From assembly GCA_035633255.1 (NCBI GenBank), contig DASQFD010000046.1, forward strand, positions 1 through 36,004: DNA of 36,004 nucleotides. The letters are read 5' to 3'. The notes beneath the pieces were generated by a model that worked only from the letters and a program-made list of their open reading frames with translations, was not told the DNA's origin and searched no databases. A program made the translations under genes and the position numbers. Below, piece after piece: positions 7,327-15,440 of the stretch. The stretch is from DASQFD01 sp035633255. Lineage in GTDB: Bacteria; Actinomycetota; Actinomycetes; Actinomycetales; Dermatophilaceae. Position 1 is the first letter of the stretch. The number at the start of each line of letters is the position of its first letter.

Positions 7327-8408
7327 TGGCGCGCGACGGGTCCGGGTGCCGGATGGTGCCCCTGGCGGTCAACACGCCGCAGCGCTTCTACCGCGGAGGT
7401 GAGCGCATCCTGCGCTTCCGCGGGCTGCCGACGCCTCCGGACTTCGACGGTCGGCGGCCCGAGGACTGGCTGGGGTCGACGACCCGGCTGTTCGCCGAGG
7501 GCGGTGACGGGCTCACGGTCCTGCCGGGCGGCACGCCCCTGCCGGAGGCGCTGCGGCTGGACCCGGAGGGCTGGCTCGGCGCCGACCACCGTGACCGCCA
7601 CGGCGAGGACCCCGGCCTGCTCGTCAAGCTGCTCGACGCCGCGGAGCGGCTCCCCGTGCACACCCACCCCGACCGGCACTTCGCCACCCGGCACCTGGGC
7701 TGCGCCCACGGCAAGACCGAGGCCTGGCTCGTCATCGAGGCCGAGCCGGGGGCCATGGTGTGGCTGGGCTTCCGGCAGGACCTCAGCGCCTCCCGGCTCG
7801 CCGAGCTGGTCGAGGAGCAGGGCGAGGGCCTGCTCGGGGCCCTCAACGGGTTCCCGGTCGCCAGGGGCGACGCCGTCCTCGTCCCCGCCGGCCAGCCGCA
7901 CGCCATCGGGGCGGGCATCATGGTCGTTGAGCTGCAGGAGCCCACCGACTTCTCGGTCATGCTCGAGCACCAGCGCTTCGGCCTCGACCCGGCGCACGCG
8001 TGGCTCGGCCTGGACCGGGACCTGGCGCTGTCCAGCGTGGCACGGGACGCCCTCGACGGCGACGGCCTGGACGCCCTGCGCACCACCTGGGACCGCGGTG
8101 CGGGCGCGTCGCGGGCGCTCCCCGTCGCCGCCGACGAGTTCTTCACGGCGGAGGTGCTCGATGCCCGGGAGGGCAGCGTCACCCTCCCCGCGCGGTTCTC
8201 GGTGCTGGTCGTCGTCGGCGGCGAGGGCAGCCTGACCACGAGCCAGGACGGGCGACGCATCCGGGCCGGGGACGTCTTCCTCACCCCGTTCGCGGCCGGC
8301 CCGCTCACCCTGGGCGGTCAGGTCACCGCGCTGCGTTGCTCCCCGTCCATCACCGGGACCCCGGCGCCGGACACCAGCCCCACCCACCCCGTCGCGGAGG
8401 CCCCATGA
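7326..8408 (+). CDS. manA: class I mannose-6-phosphate isomerase
   Basis: A 360-residue zinc enzyme interconverting mannose-6-phosphate and fructose-6-phosphate. The cupin metal site is visible: His112 and His114 in PVHTHPD, Glu132 in GKTEAW and His192 in PAGQPHAIG. The C-terminal part is a second cupin-like domain ending in GDVFLTPFAAG. ATG 7326 overlaps the lacI TGA and is preceded by GGGAGG; GTG 7323 is one codon upstream in frame. The stop overlaps ATG 8405, a less likely start for the next gene. Its place between a LacI regulator and an ABC importer points to catabolism of mannose or a mannose-containing sugar. A sugar kinase would be needed elsewhere. Confidence 0.88.
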   Translation: MARDGSGCRMVPLAVNTPQRFYRGGERILRFRGLPTPPDFDGRRPEDWLGSTTRLFAEGGDGLTVLPGGTPLPEALRLDPEGWLGADHRDRHGEDPGLLVKLLDAAERLPVHTHPDRHFATRHLGCAHGKTEAWLVIEAEPGAMVWLGFRQDLSASRLAELVEEQGEGLLGALNGFPVARGDAVLVPAGQPHAIGAGIMVVELQEPTDFSVMLEHQRFGLDPAHAWLGLDRDLALSSVARDALDGDGLDALRTTWDRGAGASRALPVAADEFFTAEVLDAREGSVTLPARFSVLVVVGGEGSLTTSQDGRRIRAGDVFLTPFAAGPLTLGGQVTALRCSPSITGTPAPDTSPTHPVAEAP

Positions 8409-8470
8409 CCATGTCCCCCAACAGATCCCACCCTCGCACCACCCCGCGCACACCCACCAGGAGGAACTCC

Positions 8471-9786
8471 ATGCGCACCCGTTCCCTGCTCTCGGTCCTC
8501 ACCGCCACGACCGCGGCGCTCAGCCTCGCGGCCTGCAGCTCGGGCACCGACACCACGGGCGGAGACTCGACGGCCGCCCCGTCCGGGTCGTCGTCGGCCA
8601 AGCCCGGCGGCGCCGGCGGCGAGGTCGGGTCTTCACCTGGTGGGCGGCCGGCTCGGAGAAGAAGGGTCTGGACGCCCTCGAGGGCCTGTTCAAGGAGAAG
8701 TACCCGAACAACACGTTCGTCAACCTCGCCGTCGCGGGCGGCGCGGGCAGCAACGCCAAGGCCAAGCTCGCCTCCGACCTGGCCAACAACCAGCCGCCGG
8801 ACTCCTTCCAGGGCCACGCCGGCGCGGAGCTGACCGACTACATCGCCAAGGGCCAGATCGAGCCGGTGGGCGGCATCATCGACGAGCTGGGCGGCGACTC
8901 GGTCTTCCCCAAGACCCTGCTCGAGCGGATCACCGTCAAGGACCAGATCTACTCCGTCCCGTCCAACATCCACCGCGCCAACGTCGTCTGGGCCAATCCC
9001 GCGGTGCTGAAGAAGGCGGGCGTCACGGCGGTCCCCAAGGACATGAAGGCCTGGATCGCCGACCTGCAGAAGGTCAAGGCCAGCAACGTCAACACCCCGC
9101 TCACCATCGGCGGCACCTGGACCCAGGTCCAGCTCCTCGAGACGGTGCTGCTCTCCAACCTCGGCCCGGAGAAGTACGCCGGCCTCTTCGACGGCTCCAC
9201 GAAGTGGGACTCGCCGGAGGTCGCCACCGCGGCGGCCGACTACAAGACGCTGCTGACCTTCGCCAACACCGCCTCGGACGGTGACGACTGGCCCGCCGCG
9301 ATCGACGCGGTCATCGCGGGCAAGGCGGGCTACAACGTCATGGGCGACTGGGCGGTGGCGCAGTTCACCGACAAGGGCAAGAAGGACGGCACGGACTACA
9401 CGTACTTCGCCGTGCCCGGCACCGACGGCGTCTTCGACTTCCTCGCCGACTCCTTCACCCTGCCCAAGGGCGCCAAGAACGCCGAGGGCTCCAAGGACTG
9501 GCTGCGCCTCGTCGGCTCTCCCGAGGGTCAGAAGGCGTTCAACGTCGCCAAGGGCTCCATCCCGGCTCGGACCGACGTGCCCGCCGACGGCTTCCCCGCC
9601 TACCAGCAGAGCGCGATGGAGGCGTTCAAGACCGACACCATCGTGTCCTCGATCGCGCACGGAGCGGCCGTGAACCTGGCCTGGTCGAGCGACATCTCCA
9701 CGGCGGTCTCGAAGTTCTACGCCAGCCGCGACGACGCGGCCCTGGTCAAGGACCTCACGGCGGCGGCCACGAAGAACCTCGGCTGA
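8471..9786 (+). pseudogene. sugar ABC transporter solute-binding lipoprotein, frameshifted
   Basis: The gene starts at ATG 8471 behind a strong AGGAGGA. The first 22 residues are a lipoprotein signal with lipobox LAAC (Cys22), then a Ser/Gly/Thr linker. The frame breaks near 8627: the linker frame runs into Arg-rich nonsense, while TTC ACC TGG TGG at 8632 starts a clean frame one base off. That frame continues to 9786 and encodes a family 1 carbohydrate-binding protein (FTWWAAGSEKKGLDAL, GGAGSNAKAKLASDLA, MGDWAVAQF). One missing base in a GAGGTCGAGGTC-like stretch would restore about 437 residues, a normal length. It is either a real inactivating mutation or a sequence error. The frame from GTG 8866 is not an independent gene. 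The best resemblance is to glucose/mannose-type (GtsA-like) binding proteins. Confidence 0.8.
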
Positions 9787-9791
9787 GCTCT

Positions 9792-9825
9792 CGCGGGTGG
9801 GACGGCGGAGCGCCGCCCACCCGCG
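9792..9825 (+). terminator. stem-loop between binding protein and permease genes
   Basis: CGCGGGTGGG-A-CGGC pairs with GCCG-CCCACCCGCG, giving 14 bp with one bulged A and a 5-base loop, 6 bases after the binding-protein stop. There is no U-tract. Such stems often lie between binding-protein and permease genes and make the first more abundant, by partial termination or by protecting the upstream mRNA. Role inferred. Confidence 0.6.
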
Positions 9826-9876
9826 CCACCCGTTCCAAGGCCGCCGCGCCGCTGTTCTGTCGGAGAGGGGAACCCG

Positions 9877-10776
9877 TTGCGCAAGGTGAAGGACTGGCTG
9901 CCGGGCTTCCTGCTCGTCCTGCCCTCGATCATCCTGGTGGGCGTCTTCGTCTACTGGCTGATCGCCCAGAACGTCGTGACCTCGCTGCAGCGGTCCACCA
10001 ACATCGTCACCGACAAGGTGGTCAACCCGGGCGGCTACCGGAACTACACCCAGCTGCTCGGCAGCAGCGACTACCAGCACGCGCTGTTCAACCTGCTGGT
10101 GCTCACGACGGTCTTCATGGTGGGCACCATGGTGATGGGCCTGCTCTGGGCGGTGCTGCTGGAGAAGGGCGTGAACGCCGAGGGGGTCTTCCGCTCGGTC
10201 TACCTCTTCCCCATGGCGGTGTCCTTCATCGCGGCCGGCGTCGTGTGGCGGTGGCTGCTCAGCCCCGCCACCGGCGAGGGGGCGATCGGGCTCAACCAGC
10301 TCCTCGCCAAGGTGGGCCTGGAGCAGTTCCAGAGCGGCTGGTGGTCCTCGAACAGCCGGTTCTCCATGGCCGCCATGGCGCTGCCGGCGATCTGGCAGCT
10401 GTCCGGCTACGTCATGGCGCTCTTCCTCGCCGGCTTCCGGGGGATCTCGGTGGACCAGCGCGAGGCCGCCCGCATCGACGGGGCGAGCGAGTGGAAGATC
10501 TACCGGCACGTGCTCTTCCCCCAGCTCTCGCCGATCGCCCTGTCCGCGCTGATCATCCTGGGCCACATGTCGATGAAGATGTTCGACCTGATCTACGCGA
10601 TCGCCGGGCCGAACTCCTACAAGGCCGCCGTCCCCGCGACGATGATGTGGACCCAGCTCTTCGCCGAGTCCGACCCCCAGGCGGCCGCCGCCAACGCGAC
10701 GATCATCCTCCTCATCGTCGCCCTCGTGGTGGTGCCGTACCTGGTGAGCACCAGCAGGTCCGAGGGGAGGAACTGA
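9877..10776 (+). CDS. sugar ABC transporter permease (CUT1, MalF type)
   Basis: A 299-residue inner-membrane permease of the carbohydrate uptake 1 family. The start is TTG 9877, with GGAGAGGGG ending 6 bases upstream; GTG 9886 is an alternative. About six membrane segments are visible, the first at residues 8-30 (GFLLVLPSIILVGVFVYWLI). The EAA loop that contacts the ATPase is EAARIDGASEWKIYRHVLFP. It is translated just before and coupled to the second permease (TGATG overlap). Sequence style resembles glucose/mannose transporters of the Gts type. No ATPase gene is in the cassette, so a shared MsiK/MalK-like ATPase encoded elsewhere is likely. Confidence 0.9.
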   Translation: MRKVKDWLPGFLLVLPSIILVGVFVYWLIAQNVVTSLQRSTNIVTDKVVNPGGYRNYTQLLGSSDYQHALFNLLVLTTVFMVGTMVMGLLWAVLLEKGVNAEGVFRSVYLFPMAVSFIAAGVVWRWLLSPATGEGAIGLNQLLAKVGLEQFQSGWWSSNSRFSMAAMALPAIWQLSGYVMALFLAGFRGISVDQREAARIDGASEWKIYRHVLFPQLSPIALSALIILGHMSMKMFDLIYAIAGPNSYKAAVPATMMWTQLFAESDPQAAAANATIILLIVALVVVPYLVSTSRSEGRN

Positions 10777-11672
10777 TGACCACCGTCCTCACGGACAAGA
10801 AGATCCCCACCCTGGCGGCGCAGCACGGCGCCCCGGGGACCAAGGGCTCCACCGGGACGCGAACCCTGCGCTACCTGCTCCTCGTCCTCTTCGTGCTGGT
10901 CCTCCTCATCCCCCTCTACGTGCTGCTCGTGACCAGCTTCAAGGCGTCCTCGGAGATCTCCGCCGACACGGCATGGAGCCTGCCGAGCGGACTGGCGACC
11001 GAGGGCTGGTCCTCGGCCTGGGCGAGCCTGTCGCCGGCGCTGTTCCGCTCCCTCGTGCTGGCGGTGACCGTCGCGGTCATCTCCGCCGTGCTCGGCTCGA
11101 TGAACGGGTTCGTCTTCGCCAAGTGGAGCTTCCCCGGCTCGCAGACGATCTTCACGCTGTTCCTCTTCGGGATGTTCATCCCCTACCAGGCCGTGATGAT
11201 CCCGCTGCAGGCGATGTTCATCCAGCTCCAGGAGACCGCACCCTTCGTCAACGGGATCGGCAAGCTGATCCTCGCCCACACGATCTACGGCATCCCCATC
11301 TGTGCCCTGATCTTCCGCAACTACTACGCCACCGCCGTGCCCACCGAGATGCTCGAGGCAGCCAAGGTCGACGGCGCCGGCATGCTGCGGACCTTCCGCT
11401 CGATCGTGCTGCCGCTGTCGGCTCCCGCCTTCGTCGTCGCGATGATCTGGCAGTTCACCTCCGCGTGGAACGACTTCCTCTTCGCCCTGTTCCTCACCAC
11501 CCGCAACGACGGCCCGGTGACGTACGCGCTCAACGAGCTGGCCGGTGGGCAGAACCCGGACTACTCCTCGATCATGGCCGGCGTGATGCTGGCGTCCCTC
11601 CCGACGATGCTCGTCTACATCCTGCTCGGCCGGTACTTCATCGGCGGGCTGATGAGCGGGTCGGTCAAGTAG
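10776..11672 (+). CDS. sugar ABC transporter permease (CUT1, MalG type)
   Basis: A 298-residue second permease subunit. ATG 10776 overlaps the previous stop and has GAGGGGAGGA upstream. A polar N-terminus of about 30 residues leads into the first membrane segment (YLLLVLFVLVLLIPLYVLLVTSF), followed by the MalG-like segment ending near SLPSGL. The EAA loop reads EAAKVDGAGMLRTFRSIVLP, and the C-terminus FIGGLMSGSVK is the usual end for MalG-type subunits. It should form a heterodimer with the upstream permease. It ends the cassette; aspS follows after 153 bases. Confidence 0.92.
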   Translation: MTTVLTDKKIPTLAAQHGAPGTKGSTGTRTLRYLLLVLFVLVLLIPLYVLLVTSFKASSEISADTAWSLPSGLATEGWSSAWASLSPALFRSLVLAVTVAVISAVLGSMNGFVFAKWSFPGSQTIFTLFLFGMFIPYQAVMIPLQAMFIQLQETAPFVNGIGKLILAHTIYGIPICALIFRNYYATAVPTEMLEAAKVDGAGMLRTFRSIVLPLSAPAFVVAMIWQFTSAWNDFLFALFLTTRNDGPVTYALNELAGGQNPDYSSIMAGVMLASLPTMLVYILLGRYFIGGLMSGSVK

Positions 11673-11743
11673 CCGCGGGCGCCACTGCGCGGGCGCCAGG
11701 CAGCAGGCAGAGCAGTCGGTTCGATCGGTGCGCCGCTGCTCCG

Positions 11744-11749
11744 TAGACT
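11744..11749 (+). promoter_or_regulatory. probable -10 of aspS (TAGACT)
   Basis: TAGACT fits the TANNNT pattern and lies 76 bases before the aspS GTG. The predicted leader carries one iterated octamer (11791) and a GAAGGAA ribosome binding site (11814-11820). No clear -35 is visible. The 153-base gap also holds two GCGGGCGCCA direct repeats just after the permease stop, and no gene. Confidence 0.5.
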
Positions 11750-11825
11750 TGGTCGGCGCGTGCCGCGGCCGGGAGCGGTCGGTGCGCACCCGGCATACCT
11801 GCTCCTGACGACCGAAGGAACCCGC

Positions 11826-13730
11826 GTGCTCCGCACCCACGAGGCCGGCACCCTGCGTGCCCCCGACGCCGGCTCGACCGTCACGCTCACCGGGTGGGTG
11901 GCGCGGCGACGGGACCACGGCGGGGTTGCCTTCGTGGACCTGCGGGACAGCAGCGGGGTCGTGCAGGTGGTGGCGAGGGACGCCGTGCTCGCCGAGGGCG
12001 GGGCGCACGAGCTGCGCAGCGAGTACTGCGTGCGGGTGACCGGTGAGGTGCGGGCGCGCCCGGAGGGCAACGCCAACCCTGACCTGCCCACCGGGGAGGT
12101 CGAGGTGGTCGCCGCCAGCCTCGACGTCCTCGGGCCGAGCGCGGCGCTGCCCTTCCAGCTCGACGGTCACACCAGCGTGGGGGAGGAGGCCCGCCTCCGG
12201 CACCGCTACCTCGACCTGCGCCGGCCGGGCCCGGCCTCCCCGGGCGCCGCGCTGCGGCTGCGGTCCCGGGTGAACGCCGCCGCGCGCCGGGTGCTCGGCG
12301 AGCGGGACTTCGTGGAGGTCGAGACGCCGACCCTGACCCGGTCCACCCCTGAGGGGGCGCGGGACTTCCTCGTGCCGGCCCGGCTGGCGCCGGGCAGCTG
12401 GTACGCCCTCCCGCAGAGCCCGCAGCTGTTCAAGCAGCTGCTCATGGTGGGTGGCCTGGAGCGCTACTACCAGATCGCCCGCTGCTACCGCGACGAGGAC
12501 TTCCGCGCGGACCGGCAGCCGGAGTTCACCCAGCTCGACATCGAGATGAGCTTCGTCGAGCAGGAGGACGTGATCGAGCTCGGCGAGGCGGTGGTCGCGG
12601 AGGTGTGGCGGCTGGTGGGGGTGGAGCTGCCCCGGCCGTTCCCCCGGCTGACCTACGCCGAGGCGATGGCGCGCTTCGGCACCGACAAGCCGGACCTGCG
12701 CTTCGGCCAGGAGCTCGTGGACTGCACCGAGTTCTTCGCGCACACCCCGTTCCGGGTCTTCCAGGCACCGCACGTCGGGGCCGTCGTCATGCCCGGAGGC
12801 GCCGACCAGCCGCGCAAGGTGCTCGACGCGTGGCAGGAGTGGGCGCGCTCGAGGGGCGCGAAGGGACTGGCCTACGTGCTGGTCCGCGCGGACGGCAGCC
12901 TGGCCGGTCCGGTGGCGAAGAACCTCACCGACGCCGAGCGGGAGGGGTTCGCGGCACACGTCGGCGCGGCCCCGGGGGACTGCGTCTTCCTCTCCGCCGG
13001 GACGCCGAGGGCGGCGCGGGCGCTGCTCGGCGCGGTGCGGCTCGAGGTGGGCCGGCGCTGCGGGCTCGTCGACGAGGACGCCTGGTCCTTTCTCTGGGTG
13101 CTCGACGCACCGCTCTTCGAGCCGGCCGACGAGGCCGTGGCCGCCGGGGACGTCGCGGTCGGCGCCGGTGCGTGGACGGCGGTGCACCACGCCTTCACCT
13201 CACCGAAGGCGGAGTTCCTCGACACCTTCGACGTCCGGCCGGGTGAGGCCCTCGCGTACGCCTACGACATGGTGTGCAACGGCAACGAGATCGGCGGCGG
13301 CTCGATCCGTATCCACCGCCGCGACGTCCAGGAGCGGGTCTTCGCGGTGATGGGGCTGAGCCCCGAGCAGGCGCAGGAGAAGTTCGGCTTCCTCCTCGAC
13401 GCCTTCGCCTTCGGTGCTCCCCCGCACGGCGGCATCGCCTTCGGCTGGGACCGGGTCGTCATGCTGCTCGGGGCCTTCGACTCCATCCGCGACGTGATCG
13501 CCTTCCCGAAGTCCGGCGGGGGCTACGACCCGCTGACCGACGCGCCCGCGCCCATCACCGCCGAGCAGCGTGCCGAGGCCGGCGTCGACGCGGCGCCGTC
13601 CCGCGACCTGGCGCCGTCCCGCGACCTGGCGCCGTCCCGCGACCCGGCGCCGTCCCGCGACCCGGCGCCGTCCCGCGACTCGGCGCCGTCCGGGCTCAGC
13701 GGCGCAGGAGCGCCAGCACCGCCGCGTTGA
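11826..13730 (+). CDS. aspS: aspartyl-tRNA synthetase
   Basis: A class II synthetase of 634 residues that charges tRNA-Asp (or also tRNA-Asn in organisms lacking AsnRS). The N-terminal OB-fold anticodon domain has GWVARRRDHGGVAFVDLRD. The catalytic core has RHRYLDLRRPG, FVEVETPTLTRSTPEGARDFLVP, QSPQLFKQLLM, RCYRDEDFRADRQPEFTQLD (motif 2) and HGGIAFGWDR (motif 3), with the bacterial GAD insert between. GTG 11826 is chosen because of the GAAGGAA upstream and the family N-terminus (LRTHEAGTL). The normal C-terminus ends near PAPITAEQRAEAG; here about 45 extra residues follow, encoded by an 18-bp tandem repeat. The 3' end overlaps the convergent hydrolase gene by 35 bases. Confidence 0.97.
   Translation: MLRTHEAGTLRAPDAGSTVTLTGWVARRRDHGGVAFVDLRDSSGVVQVVARDAVLAEGGAHELRSEYCVRVTGEVRARPEGNANPDLPTGEVEVVAASLDVLGPSAALPFQLDGHTSVGEEARLRHRYLDLRRPGPASPGAALRLRSRVNAAARRVLGERDFVEVETPTLTRSTPEGARDFLVPARLAPGSWYALPQSPQLFKQLLMVGGLERYYQIARCYRDEDFRADRQPEFTQLDIEMSFVEQEDVIELGEAVVAEVWRLVGVELPRPFPRLTYAEAMARFGTDKPDLRFGQELVDCTEFFAHTPFRVFQAPHVGAVVMPGGADQPRKVLDAWQEWARSRGAKGLAYVLVRADGSLAGPVAKNLTDAEREGFAAHVGAAPGDCVFLSAGTPRAARALLGAVRLEVGRRCGLVDEDAWSFLWVLDAPLFEPADEAVAAGDVAVGAGAWTAVHHAFTSPKAEFLDTFDVRPGEALAYAYDMVCNGNEIGGGSIRIHRRDVQERVFAVMGLSPEQAQEKFGFLLDAFAFGAPPHGGIAFGWDRVVMLLGAFDSIRDVIAFPKSGGGYDPLTDAPAPITAEQRAEAGVDAAPSRDLAPSRDLAPSRDPAPSRDPAPSRDSAPSGLSGAGAPAPPR
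13593..13691 (+). repeat. 18-bp tandem repeat in the aspS tail
   Basis: GCGCCGTCCCGCGACCTG and close variants repeat five times in register from 13593 to 13682, with a half copy to 13691. In aspS they encode APSRDL, APSRDL, APSRDP, APSRDP, APSRDS and APS. The variants differ only in the last codon (CTG, CCG, TCG). They end 5 bases before the convergent hydrolase stop codon. The length is a multiple of three, so copy changes keep the frame. Confidence 0.9.
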
Positions 13731-14529
13731 ACTCCTCGGTGTGGCTGGCGGGAATGCCGTGCGGCCCGCCGGTGAGCAGCACCAGCTCGCTGCCCGGCAC
13801 CGCCTCGTGCGTCCGCTTCCCGGACACCTCGAACGGCACCGTCGCGTCGCTGTCGCCGTGGATGACGAGCGTCGGCAGCCCGAGCTCGGCGATCCGGGCG
13901 ACGTCGCCCGTGAAGTCGCTGGCCCACGACTCGATGCATTCCGCCGCGGCGTGCACGTCCGCCTGGCCCGCCAGCCCGATCGCGGCCTGCAGCTGAGCCT
14001 CGGTCACCTTGAGCTCCCCGTCGACGGAGTAGAAGTTGTGCAGAAACCCGTCCAGGAAGCCGGGCGGGTCGGCGCGCAGCCCCTCCTGGAGCGAGCGCAC
14101 CATCTCCATCGGCAGGCCGCCGTCGGGGTGGTTCTCGTCCTGGAGCAGGCACGGCGGGATCGCGGATGCGAAGACCACGCTGCGCACCCGGTCGGCGCCG
14201 TGCGTCCCGACGTACCGGGCCACCTCGCCGCCACCCATCGAGAAGCCGACGAGCGTGGCGTCGCGCAGGTCCAGCTCGCGCATCAGCGCGTCGAGGTCCC
14301 CGGTCAGCGTGTCGTAGTCGTAGGGCGAGGCCGCCCCCGGCTTCCCCGACCGCCCGAAGCCGCGCCGGTCGTACGCGACCACGCGGTAGCCCGCGTCCCG
14401 CAGTGCGGGCGCGAGGTCGGCCCACGACTCGCCGCTGAGCGGCCAGCCGTGGACCAGCACCACCGCTCGGCCCGCACCCCCGGTGTCCTCGTAGTGGATC
14501 TGCACGGAGCCGTTGGTCACGGTGGGCAC
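13696..14529 (-). CDS. alpha/beta hydrolase, non-haem chloroperoxidase-like
   Basis: A 277-residue alpha/beta hydrolase. HGWPLSGESWADL holds the oxyanion-hole region, the nucleophile is Ser97 in GFSMGGGEVARY, the acid lies in HGDSDATVP and the catalytic His in GGPHGIPASH. The pattern (YDRRGFGRS, SAIPPCLLQDENHPDGGLP) is that of the cofactor-free haloperoxidase/arylesterase group; the true substrate is unknown. GTG 14529 is preferred because GAGAGGAG sits 5 bases upstream, while GTG 14535 abuts it. It is the last gene of the minus-strand MMPL-GNAT-hydrolase group, 56 bases after the GNAT stop. It overlaps the aspS 3' end. Confidence 0.9.
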   Translation of the reverse strand: MPTVTNGSVQIHYEDTGGAGRAVVLVHGWPLSGESWADLAPALRDAGYRVVAYDRRGFGRSGKPGAASPYDYDTLTGDLDALMRELDLRDATLVGFSMGGGEVARYVGTHGADRVRSVVFASAIPPCLLQDENHPDGGLPMEMVRSLQEGLRADPPGFLDGFLHNFYSVDGELKVTEAQLQAAIGLAGQADVHAAAECIESWASDFTGDVARIAELGLPTLVIHGDSDATVPFEVSGKRTHEAVPGSELVLLTGGPHGIPASHTEEFNAAVLALLRR

Positions 14530-14585
14530 GCTCACTCCTCTCGTGGGGCCGGCCCGCGGGACGGCGGGCCGGCGTTGCCCCGAAC

Positions 14586-15440
14586 CTACGACGACGGGCA
14601 GCCCGGCACCAGCGAGCGCGCGGGCGCGTCCACCGCCGCACCGTGGTCCGGCAGCTGCCGCGTCGACCACACGACCTCGGTGGAGTAGCCGAGGCGGTGG
14701 TAGAGCGCGCGCGCCCGGTCGTTGTCGGCATACATGCCCAGCGTGCACACCCCGGTCCGCCCCACCCCCTCCGACGTCAGGTATGCCGTGACCGCGGCTC
14801 CCAGCCCGTGGCCCCGCAGCCCCGGGGCCACGGTGATCCCGGCCAGGTGCGGCGCCCCGGCCGGGTTGGGCTCGCTGCACCCGATCGCGACGAGTGCCCC
14901 GCGCCGGTCACGCACCCCGACCCAGAGCTGTCCCGGCCGGGCGAACGGCTGGCCGTGGGTGCGGGGGTTGTGCGCGCCGAGGAAGGCCAGGAGGGCCTCG
15001 CGGTGCGACTCGTCGAGGACCTGGACCCGCTCCTGCCCGGGCACGTCCGGCAGCGCACGGGTGGTCCACATCCACTCCCACTGCGTGGCGTCGCCGGCAC
15101 CGAGGGCGCCCGGCACGGCGGCGTCGGCGCCGCGGGGGGCGCTGACGGCCCGTGCGGCGTCGAGGCCGGCCGCCCAGGCCCGCACCTCCGGGCGGGAGAC
15201 GAGGTCGGTGACGCCGGCCGCGGAGCCGAGCAGCACCAGGCTGACCCCGCGCGCCCGGGTGCGTCGGGCGAAGGCGACCGAGCCGGGTCCCACCGCCTGT
15301 GCGCCGTCGCCGGCGCTTACGGCATACCCCTTGGCGACGAGCGGGTCGGTGAGGTCCCAGCGCACGAACGGAGAGCCGCCGCTGGCGGCCAGCAGGTCGG
15401 CGTGGGTGCGCACCCGGCGCAGCGGCGACCGCCGGCTCAC
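14586..15440 (-). CDS. GNAT-family N-acetyltransferase
   Basis: A 284-residue protein starting at GTG 15440, which overlaps the MMPL stop (GTGA). The C-terminal part (about residues 165-265) is a GNAT domain: HLAGITVAPGLRGHGLGAAVTAYL contains the acetyl-CoA phosphate loop R-G-H-G-L-G, and NDRARALYHRLGY is the usual last helix and strand. The N-terminal 150 residues are less clear and may be a degenerate second GNAT-like half. The acetyl acceptor is unknown. Two iterated octamers (14726, 14781) fall within 60 bases of each other here, and a third at 15320. Confidence 0.85.
   Translation of the reverse strand: MSRRSPLRRVRTHADLLAASGGSPFVRWDLTDPLVAKGYAVSAGDGAQAVGPGSVAFARRTRARGVSLVLLGSAAGVTDLVSRPEVRAWAAGLDAARAVSAPRGADAAVPGALGAGDATQWEWMWTTRALPDVPGQERVQVLDESHREALLAFLGAHNPRTHGQPFARPGQLWVGVRDRRGALVAIGCSEPNPAGAPHLAGITVAPGLRGHGLGAAVTAYLTSEGVGRTGVCTLGMYADNDRARALYHRLGYSTEVVWSTRQLPDHGAAVDAPARSLVPGCPSS

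Noticed and set aside
8866..9786. Independent 306-codon gene starting at GTG 8866
   Set aside because: The same frame continues upstream to 8632 with clear binding-protein sequence and no ribosome binding site lies before 8866; it is the 3' part of the frameshifted gene.
11760..11825. Longer aspS starting upstream of GTG 11826
   Set aside because: The extra residues do not match the family N-terminus, and the region has the promoter leader and the GAAGGAA ribosome binding site.
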